From assembly GCA_046728155.1 (NCBI GenBank), contig JBKPDY010000006.1:1-64000 (forward strand): a stretch of 64,000 nt of DNA, read 5' to 3'. Origin of the DNA: CAWDLX01 sp046728155. GTDB taxonomy: Bacteria > Actinomycetota > Actinomycetes > Mycobacteriales > Micromonosporaceae. Below, in pieces: positions 57,996-64,000 of the stretch (its first letter is position 1; each line of letters begins with the position of its first letter). The position numbers and the translations under genes were made by a program. The notes under the pieces were generated by a model. That model was not told the origin of the DNA. It worked only from the letters and a program-made list of their open reading frames with translations, and made no database searches.

Positions 57996-59008
57996 CGCTG
58001 GCGGTACGCATCGGCGACAGCACGCAGGCGGGCGTGCGTGTCGGCCATCGCCGGTGCCGCCGGCAACCACTCCTTGCGCACCTTGGCCACCGAGCTGTAG
58101 TTGGGGTCGACGACGTTGGCCAACGGCGACTCGACCGCCTGCGAGAGCAGCTGGTACGCGTCGAGCATCGGCAGCCCGTAGTCTTCCCCCACCCACTGGA
58201 TGAGGTCGTGTTGGGCGATGCGGAACGCGTCCTCGAGCGGACGGGCCGAGCCGATCGACATGATGTGCGCATCGGATTCGAGTCGGGGCCACGGGCACGG
58301 CCGACCCTTGATCACATCCACGATCACCACGGTGTCCATGGCGCACTCGACCGCGACACCACACACCTCGCCCTCGCCCTGGCGTGCGTGGCCGTCCCCG
58401 AGCGAGAACAGCGCGCCGGGGACGTTGACGCCCAAGTAGCACGTCACCCCGGCCCGCATCTCCGGGGTATCCATGTTCCCGCCGTGCAGGTCGGGCACCA
58501 GCGACGAGCGGGCCTCCAGGTTCGGCGGCGCGACCCCCACGGTGCCGTGCATCGGATCCATGGGCAGGTCCACTGTGTACGAACCGTACCGGGACTCGAA
58601 TCGGCACAACCGTTTCGCCCGGTCGAGCTGCCAGATCCAGACCACCTCGGGCAGCGGATCCTGCAGGGTCGCGGTGGTATGGGTCGAGGTGAGCGCGCCG
58701 AAGAGGGGGACCGTGGTGGAGGCCGCCCAGTCCCGCGCCGGCTCGATCGATACAAAGTGGACGGCCAGGGTGTCGCCAGGCTCGGCCCCCTCGACGTAGA
58801 AGGGACCGGTCTGTGGGTTGACGTACGGGAACTCGATCACGTCCGACACCAGGTCGCCCGTGCCCCGGACCCGTCCACCGAAACAGTCCTCGCTGAACAG
58901 CTCCAGCACGGTTCCCGCCGCCACGCGGGCGACCGGCGGGACCCCGCCGAATGTCCACGCGTAGTCGCCCGCGGCGGGTCGGTACCGCAGGACCGTCGGC
59001 TGGGTCAT
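57992..59008 (-). CDS. Acetamidase/formamidase family amidohydrolase
   Basis: 338 residues from ATG 59008, overlapping the permease stop (ATGA). Family features: ETGPFYVEGAEPGDTLAVH-like QTGPFYVEGAEPGDTLAVHF, GGNMDTPEMRAG, GVNVPGALFSLGDGHARQGEGEV. Cleaves short aliphatic amides to ammonia and carboxylate. Convergent with the GH3 gene by 4 nt. The adjacent APC permease suggests amide or amine import. Confidence 0.9.
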   Translation of the reverse strand: MTQPTVLRYRPAAGDYAWTFGGVPPVARVAAGTVLELFSEDCFGGRVRGTGDLVSDVIEFPYVNPQTGPFYVEGAEPGDTLAVHFVSIEPARDWAASTTVPLFGALTSTHTTATLQDPLPEVVWIWQLDRAKRLCRFESRYGSYTVDLPMDPMHGTVGVAPPNLEARSSLVPDLHGGNMDTPEMRAGVTCYLGVNVPGALFSLGDGHARQGEGEVCGVAVECAMDTVVIVDVIKGRPCPWPRLESDAHIMSIGSARPLEDAFRIAQHDLIQWVGEDYGLPMLDAYQLLSQAVESPLANVVDPNYSSVAKVRKEWLPAAPAMADTHARLRAVADAYRQR

Positions 59009-60492
59009 GCCGGTGTCGGGATGGTCGGCCTCGCCGGCTCCGGTCCGGGCTCGTCGAGGTGGACCCGGGAGACCTCGGATACACGTGACGGATGCCTTAC
59101 AAGGAGCCAGATCAGGTAGATGATTCCGAGGCCGACCCAGATGGCCACCGCGGCCCCGGCATAGGAGAACGGCGGGTTGAGCTTGGTAATGAAGGAGAAC
59201 ACGGGCAGTCCGGCCGCGCTCAGCCACGCCGGCACGAAGGCGGCGACACCAAGTACCGGCACGATGAGGTGGAGGAAGACGTTGAACTCGGCTCGGCGCC
59301 GGGTCAGGAAGTACGCGATGCAGGTGATGTTCGCGATGATGTAGATCGAGACGAGCAGGATGACGATTCCGGTGGCGACCATCCCGAACGCGGTTATCGG
59401 GTCGTACCCGAATCCGAGGCCGAGAGCCACGGCGATCGTGGCCGCCGTGACCGCGAGGATCGCCACGTACGGCGCGCGATGGCGCAGCGCGAGTCGGGCC
59501 AGTGCGTACGGGAAGACGCCGATGCGGCCCATCGCGTACGACGTGCGGGTCGACACGTTCACGCCGGCGTTGGCGTTGGCGATCGTCGAGTTGACGATAG
59601 CGAGGAACACGAGCACCCAGAACCATCCGTAGAACTGGCGGGCCAGACCCTCCCAGGACGATTCACCCGACGTACCGAACGAGGCGAACTTGTCCGGGCC
59701 AAAGGCGACGTCGACGGCGTACGTCGTGAAGACGTAGAGAAGGCCGATGGTGAGTGTCGCGCCCAGCACGGCCCGGCGGATGGTGCGACGCGGGTCCCGG
59801 GTCTCCTCGGCCAGCGGGGCCGCGCCCTCGAATCCGCCAAAGGCCAGGATGGTGAAGACAGACCCGGCGAAGACCGCACTGACCGCACCGCCGGGCGCAT
59901 GGCTCGTCCCGAACACCGACAGCGTGTTCGCGCTGCCGGCGTGGAAGACAAGCATGACACCCAGGACGAGGAAGACGGCGATCTCGAACACGCCGAGCAC
60001 CGTGCCCAGTCCGGCCGAGGTACGGATACCGTAGAGGCCCGCGACCATGACGATGAGAGCGCCGAGAACCGTCCACGGCCACCAGAGGTCGGCCGGATAG
60101 CTCGACCATTCGCCATTGAGCGTGGAGGCCGTGGTGAACCCGAGTTGCAGCAGCACGAGAGGTGGAATGAGCACCCCGACGAACACGTAACTCCACGCGA
60201 CCAGGAAACCGATCGCGCGATGGAGCCCCTGCGCCGCGTACGTCGCGAGCGAGCCGGCGGCCGGCATCCGCTTGGCCAGTTCGGCGATGCTCGACGCCGT
60301 CAACAGGCACGCGATCAGCGCCAGTACGACCGAGAGCGGCAGGGCGCCGCCCGCGTACGCGGCGCCGAACGGGATCGACGCGGCGATCGCCGCGCCGGGC
60401 GCCATGTCGGTGATGCTCTGGAACAGCGCTTCCCGTAGGCCAATCGCGTCCTTACGCAATGCTACTGGAGCAGCGGAAACCTGATCGGCCAT
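59005..60492 (-). CDS. APC-superfamily permease
   Basis: 495 residues, about 12 helices. TM1 region TDMAPGAAIAASIPFGAAYAGG, TM6 area GFEGAAPLAEETRDPRRTIRRAV with the conserved E-E-T-x-D-P-R-R. Closest to amino acid/polyamine permeases. First gene of the permease-amidase unit; substrate inferred to be an amide or amine. Confidence 0.9.
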   Translation of the reverse strand: MADQVSAAPVALRKDAIGLREALFQSITDMAPGAAIAASIPFGAAYAGGALPLSVVLALIACLLTASSIAELAKRMPAAGSLATYAAQGLHRAIGFLVAWSYVFVGVLIPPLVLLQLGFTTASTLNGEWSSYPADLWWPWTVLGALIVMVAGLYGIRTSAGLGTVLGVFEIAVFLVLGVMLVFHAGSANTLSVFGTSHAPGGAVSAVFAGSVFTILAFGGFEGAAPLAEETRDPRRTIRRAVLGATLTIGLLYVFTTYAVDVAFGPDKFASFGTSGESSWEGLARQFYGWFWVLVFLAIVNSTIANANAGVNVSTRTSYAMGRIGVFPYALARLALRHRAPYVAILAVTAATIAVALGLGFGYDPITAFGMVATGIVILLVSIYIIANITCIAYFLTRRRAEFNVFLHLIVPVLGVAAFVPAWLSAAGLPVFSFITKLNPPFSYAGAAVAIWVGLGIIYLIWLLVRHPSRVSEVSRVHLDEPGPEPARPTIPTPA

Positions 60493-60590
60493 GACAGGCC
60501 TCCCGAGAATGGGTGATCATGGTTGGATTCGAGCCGACCGTACATCCTGAGGCGTCGATTGTGAAGAGGTCACCTGTTGCGATGAGCGGA

Positions 60591-61187
60591 TCAGCCGGGA
60601 GGGCTCCAGCCCGGGTCGCGCCCGCTGAACGCGACGACGCGGTCGACCAATGGGGAGTCCGCGGGAATCTCTACCGGCGGACCGAAAATGCCCGTACGAC
60701 GTTCGAGGTCGTCCGGCGGGTACATCGCCTGCAGCGAGGCCAGACACGCCTCGAGCGAATCCTTCTCCTGCTCGTACGGCTGGCCTACCGCACGCGCGAG
60801 GTCCCACGCATGCAGGACGGTTTCGTTGAGGGCGATCCGCCCAGCAACCTCGCCCGGAAGGGTCACCCCGCCGACCTGAGTCATCCCGTCCCACGCGGCC
60901 GGATCTCGCCACGCCTGCGCCAGCGCGGCCATTCGGCCGGGGATGTCGGATCGCCATGATGCGGTGAGCCTAGAGCCGTCCGGTGCCGGCGGAGTAGCCG
61001 TCATCGGTCCGAGTTCCTTTCGCGCCGCGGCCGCGAAAGCCTGCGCCAGACCACCGACGTGGTCAAGGAGATCGGCGACACTGCGATCGGCACACGGCGT
61101 CGGCGCGTCCAACTGATCGTCGCCGATCCGCCCCAGCAGATCGGACAAACGCCCGGTCGCCGGGCGGAGGTCCACGATCTCAGCCAT
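60591..61187 (-). CDS. TIGR03086-type (mycothiol-dependent DinB-like) protein
   Basis: 198 residues from ATG 61187; an earlier in-frame start at 61232 lacks support. Pattern DLRPATGRLSDLLGRIGDDQLDAPTPCADRSVADLLDHVGGLAQAF and IALNETVLHAWDLARA matches the actinobacterial TIGR03086/maleylpyruvate-isomerase-like family, with His residues (DLLDHVGG, VLHAWD) in metal-binding positions. Substrate unknown. Confidence 0.88.
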   Translation of the reverse strand: MAEIVDLRPATGRLSDLLGRIGDDQLDAPTPCADRSVADLLDHVGGLAQAFAAAARKELGPMTATPPAPDGSRLTASWRSDIPGRMAALAQAWRDPAAWDGMTQVGGVTLPGEVAGRIALNETVLHAWDLARAVGQPYEQEKDSLEACLASLQAMYPPDDLERRTGIFGPPVEIPADSPLVDRVVAFSGRDPGWSPPG

Positions 61188-61213
61188 GTACCCCACCCTG
61201 CCATACGTAGCCG

Positions 61214-62278
61214 TCACCTGCCGTAGTTCCACGGAAGCCCAAGCTCCGCAAGGACCTGGGTGTCGAGGCCGCCAACTAGTCCCAGTTGCACCACGCCGTT
61301 GGCGGTCACCGTGACGAAGCCGCAGCCACCGGCCTCCGTTTCGACTCGGATGGCGGCTGCCGATGCGGAATGGAATAGGAGCACGTCGATGCCGTGGTCG
61401 TTCGCACAGCTATATGTGCCCGGTGTAGCCGGCTGTAATGCGTCGACCGCGTCGGCGAGGCGTTGCGCGGCCGCGCCCGTGAGCGTCCGGTGTATGGTCG
61501 GCGCGGTCGAACGACGATCGACCGTGATGTCGACGCTGTCGACCACGCCGATGTACGCCCTCGCGAGTTTCGTCGGGATCCAGACCGCCATCGCGTCCAC
61601 GCGCACGGCGACCCCGTCGCGGTACGCGACCACCGAGATCTGGATCCAGGGCGTGTCGCGACTGACATCCGGGTTGCCGAAGATCACTTCGAATCTCTCC
61701 TGGCCGGGGCTCCCGGTCTTGCCCTCTCCTGTGAGTGACATTCCAGTTGGCGGATGGGCCCGGTAGTACGCCACCGCTTCGGTTCCGGTCCCCGGCGCCG
61801 TCCAGAATCCGGCTCGGTCGACGAGGGCGCCGTTCGAGGGGTACGACCACGGTAGCTCCAGCTCGGCTGACGGCGCCCGATCAACTAACACGGCCTGAGG
61901 CAGGGTGGGAACGGACGCGAGCGCCTCTAGCACCCGCTCCAAGGTCGGGGCGAAGTTCGGGTCATCCCACGTGCCGAGGGTCCCGGTCGGTCCGAAGGAT
62001 GGTTTCTCCGGCGGTAGGGCATAGGTTTTGGACGATACCTGGGGGGAGGGCGAGCTTCGCGTGTTGAGTACGGGCCGCGATCCGCCAACGCCGGATAGAG
62101 CAGCCATGACGGCGACCAACCCGATCACCGCGATCACTGCCCCCGCCGCGAGCGCGATCTGACGGCGTGGCCGACCGGGCCGTCGTCCTGGTACGTCGGC
62201 GGTGTCGGGACCATCGGCCGGCTCGATCCCAGCCGGGTCGGCCTCGCGAAGCAGGCGCAGTGCCTCGTCGACCTTCAT
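61214..62278 (-). CDS. Single-pass membrane protein, sigma-factor partner
   Basis: 354 residues. A short cytoplasmic N-terminus (about 40 residues), one helix (about 41-63), and an extracytoplasmic beta-rich domain. Its start overlaps the ECF sigma stop (ATGA). Position, topology and 1:1 coupling fit an anti-sigma factor, but no zinc-binding (HxxxCxxC) motif is present. Confidence 0.75.
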   Translation of the reverse strand: MKVDEALRLLREADPAGIEPADGPDTADVPGRRPGRPRRQIALAAGAVIAVIGLVAVMAALSGVGGSRPVLNTRSSPSPQVSSKTYALPPEKPSFGPTGTLGTWDDPNFAPTLERVLEALASVPTLPQAVLVDRAPSAELELPWSYPSNGALVDRAGFWTAPGTGTEAVAYYRAHPPTGMSLTGEGKTGSPGQERFEVIFGNPDVSRDTPWIQISVVAYRDGVAVRVDAMAVWIPTKLARAYIGVVDSVDITVDRRSTAPTIHRTLTGAAAQRLADAVDALQPATPGTYSCANDHGIDVLLFHSASAAAIRVETEAGGCGFVTVTANGVVQLGLVGGLDTQVLAELGLPWNYGR

Positions 62279-62880
62279 GCGATCACGTCTCTCGTCAAGA
62301 TCTCAGGTCTTCTCAAGCCTTCCCCGGCGTCGCGGTCGGCCGGATCCACATCGGACAGACGCGCCGCGAACCGGCGGCGGGCGCGGTGGAGGCGTACCCG
62401 GAACGTGGCCCGGGAACAACCGGCGACCGCGGCCGCCTCGCCAATATCCAGCTGCTCCCACTCGGTGAGGCGCAACGCCTCCTGTTCCAGGGGCGGAAGC
62501 GTCGCCAGCACCGCCCGCACATACATACCGATAGAGACACTGTCCCCGGGATCGAGACCTGCCGGCGGCACCAGGCTCGGTTCGGCCAAGGCCCGGCGGA
62601 GCAGTCGTTCCCGACGGACCGCGCCGCGGCGCTGGTTGGCCACGACGTTCGCGGCGACCCGGTACAGCCAGAGTCGCTCGGCACCCGCCTGGACGTCCGA
62701 GCGACGGCGCCACGCGACGAGAAAGACCTCGGCGACCACGTCCGTCGCGTCATCGGGGCCGACCCGACGCAGCGCGTACTTAATGAGATCGTCGTGGTGC
62801 GCGCGGAACATCGAATCGAACGACTCGCTCGCCCCGTCGACCGTCACCGCCACACTCACCACCTGTCCGGCACTCGCCAC
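62275..62880 (-). CDS. ECF-family RNA polymerase sigma factor
   Basis: 201 residues, GTG start at 62880 (GTG 62859 also possible). Region 2 (FRAHHDDLIKYALRRVGPDDATDVVAEVFLVAWRR) and region 4 (LPPLEQEALRLTEWEQLDIGEAAAVAGCSRATFRVRLHRARRRF). Coupled to the membrane protein downstream. Stimulus unknown. Confidence 0.93.
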   Translation of the reverse strand: MASAGQVVSVAVTVDGASESFDSMFRAHHDDLIKYALRRVGPDDATDVVAEVFLVAWRRRSDVQAGAERLWLYRVAANVVANQRRGAVRRERLLRRALAEPSLVPPAGLDPGDSVSIGMYVRAVLATLPPLEQEALRLTEWEQLDIGEAAAVAGCSRATFRVRLHRARRRFAARLSDVDPADRDAGEGLRRPEILTRDVIA

Positions 62881-63040
62881 ATCGTTACGTCATCAAGCCC
62901 ACAGGGCGAATCCTCCGTACGTAACGGTGTGACTAGGGCGCCGGCGGGGCAGCCGGCAAAGCGTTTAGATGTGGCAGTTTCAGCCTAAGGGCCGGTGCAG
63001 GAGGGCCGCGAATAGTGGCCTGTGCGGAGAGGAGATCTCG

Positions 63041-63484
63041 ATGGCGCCGATCAGCCAACCCGATCTGTCCGGGAGGCCGCATGAGGTGAGGGTCGAAAGG
63101 GAGATGACGACGTCAACCGAAGTGCTGTTCCAGGCCTGGACCGAGGGCTTCGATCGATGGTTCGCCGCCCCAGGAACCGTCCTGATGCGGTCCGAGGTCA
63201 ACGCCCCGTTCTTCTTCGAAGTCCACGCCGGAGGCGCCAGGCACCCGCATTACGGCCGGTTCCTCCGGCTCGAACCTGATCGACTCGTCGACCTGACCTG
63301 GGTCACCGCCGGCACCGAGGGCGCTGAGACGGTCGTGACCGTGGAGCTTGAACCGCGCGACCGCGGTTGCGTCTTGCGGCTGCGCCACGCCGGATTCGCG
63401 AACCAGCGCTCGGCGGACCAACATCGGGAGGCATGGCCGATGGTCCTCGCCCATCTCGACGAGGTCATGGCCTCGGAAACCTAG
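63041..63484 (+). CDS. SRPBCC/AHSA1-type protein
   Basis: 147 residues from ATG 63041 with GGAGAGGAG upstream; the open frame begins 24 codons earlier. Pattern MTTSTEVLFQAWTEGFDRWFAAPGTVLM...GGRYLRL-like GRFLRLEPDRLVDLTWVT and terminal W-x-x-x-LAHLDEVM matches AHSA1 (activator of Hsp90-like) proteins. Ligand unknown. Confidence 0.88.
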   Translation: MAPISQPDLSGRPHEVRVEREMTTSTEVLFQAWTEGFDRWFAAPGTVLMRSEVNAPFFFEVHAGGARHPHYGRFLRLEPDRLVDLTWVTAGTEGAETVVTVELEPRDRGCVLRLRHAGFANQRSADQHREAWPMVLAHLDEVMASET

Positions 63485-63498
63485 CTACGCAGCATCTA

Positions 63499-63528
63499 CC
63501 TGGGCGCGGCCGACCGGCCGCGCCCAGG
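63499..63528. terminator. Bidirectional hairpin terminator
   Basis: CCTGGGCGCGGCC, loop GACC, and its perfect complement: 13-bp stem between the convergent AHSA1-like and YCII genes. Confidence 0.85.
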
Positions 63529-63539
63529 ACCACCCCCGG

Positions 63540-63869
63540 TCACATCGTCATCGGGACCAGTTCGAAGATCTCGATCGCGAACCGCCCATTGCCTTCACTC
63601 AGGAACGGGTGGTTCTTCAGCAGGGCCTTCGCGGCGCGGAGATTGGCAGCCTCGACGATCGTGTAGCCGTTCTGCTCGGTGGTCGTCGTGGTCTTGCCGT
63701 TGTCGGACACGGCCGTACGCTCGCCGAACGGCGCTCCGCCGTCCACCAGCGCCGCGCCGACCCGGCCCATCCACTCGCCCCAGGCCTTCGTCTGCTCAGC
63801 GGACTCCTCGTCGGAGAAGGAGTCCAGCGGTCGCGCCGGACCCCGGTACAGGTACAGGAACTTGCTCAT
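63540..63869 (-). CDS. YCII-related protein
   Basis: 109 residues. The dimeric alpha+beta barrel pattern: MSKFLYLYRGPARP, QTKAWGEWMGRVG, GYTIVEAANLRAAKALLKNHPFL, and ending EIFELVPM. Members are often linked to ECF sigma factors. Enzyme activity unproven. Confidence 0.9.
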   Translation of the reverse strand: MSKFLYLYRGPARPLDSFSDEESAEQTKAWGEWMGRVGAALVDGGAPFGERTAVSDNGKTTTTTEQNGYTIVEAANLRAAKALLKNHPFLSEGNGRFAIEIFELVPMTM

Positions 63870-63962
63870 CGTGAACCCCCTCAGTGGGACGTGGCCGCGA
63901 CGTCCGCGTCCACACCACCACGACGCGCGGGGTGATCCCGAATCGACAGGCCCTCGACCGGG

Positions 63963-64000
63963 CTATCCGGCGTTGAAGGCGACCGCTGCCTCGCCGGTCT
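63963..64000 (-). CDS. Possible 3' end of a gene entering from the right
   Basis: A minus-strand frame ends at TAG (63963-63965) and stays open to the edge, reading ...TGEAAVAFNAG. Too short to identify. It sits where an upstream gene of a YCII operon would end. Confidence 0.3.
   Translation of the reverse strand, partial: TGEAAVAFNAG

Noticed and set aside
56678..59119. 813-codon plus-strand reading frame
   Set aside because: Runs across the GH3 gene and the antisense of the acetamidase, both well identified; Arg/Gly/Pro-rich translation is typical of a shadow.

Overview
The window is chromosomal DNA from a high-GC Gram-positive actinomycete, most likely of the Micromonosporaceae type. Evidence for this: strong third-position GC bias, WhiB-like proteins, a DUF574-type SAM methyltransferase, a DinB/mycothiol-type protein, GTG/TTG starts, probable leaderless genes with a TAnnnT box 6-7 nt before the start codon, a complete hopanoid operon, and two sugar ABC importers without their own ATPase (usual where a shared MsiK-type ATPase exists). 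I see no tRNA, rRNA, CRISPR array, prophage or intact insertion sequence. Lineage is inference; the genes themselves are read directly.

Layout. 1-3900 (-): 5' part of a very large secreted protein with SdrD-B/Cna-B-like repeats. 4.3-10.1 kb: a two-component system, a methyltransferase, a Phd/PIN toxin-antitoxin pair, dodecin, a MOSC protein, acylphosphatase and other small genes. 10.2-14.6 kb (-): a compact five-gene operon around a PLP histidine decarboxylase and an APC permease, with three unrecognised proteins. 15.2-22.4 kb: a WhiB-like protein with an added Cys4 element, methyltransferases, an AbiEi/DUF559-like protein, a hydrolase, an SDR and membrane proteins. 22.5-25.7 kb: a PAP2-WS/DGAT fusion overlapping, tail to tail, a PucR-type regulator.

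25.9-36.6 kb (+) is a full hopanoid operon: hpnC, hpnD, hpnE, a polyprenyl diphosphate synthase, shc, an HpnG-IspH fusion, hpnH and dxs. It supplies isoprenoid precursors (Dxs, IspH), makes C15/C20 or longer diphosphates, converts them through squalene (HpnC/D/E) to hopene (Shc), and starts side-chain extension (HpnH, HpnG). It ends in a strong hairpin terminator. Its gene junctions are the most unusual part of the window: several are filled by micro-ORFs whose start overlaps the previous stop and whose stop overlaps the next start, and four of them share one repeated sequence that also carries the next gene's ribosome binding site.

36.9-38.6 kb: a second WhiB/Cys4 paralogue and a HemD-like/winged-helix fusion. 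38.9-42.5 kb: sugar ABC importer 1, one of whose permeases carries an inserted Cna-B-like domain. 42.5-44.9 kb: a Tat-type beta-propeller lipoprotein and an ECF sigma factor fused to a membrane/extracytoplasmic domain. 45-49.6 kb: a polysaccharide-degradation block (two GH18 chitinase-type enzymes and a GH9 enzyme) with related palindromes placed at the predicted transcription starts. 49.7-56.4 kb: a debranching-type glycosidase, a LacI regulator with paired operators, and sugar ABC importer 2, in which three tandem 38-bp units encode three 13-residue micro-ORFs just before the first permease. 56.7-64 kb: a GH3-type lipoprotein, an acetamidase/permease pair, an ECF sigma/membrane-protein pair and small stress-type genes.

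A recurrent interrupted palindrome, GTCCA-N3-TGGAC, is scattered through the window, mostly inside genes, more often than base composition would predict.
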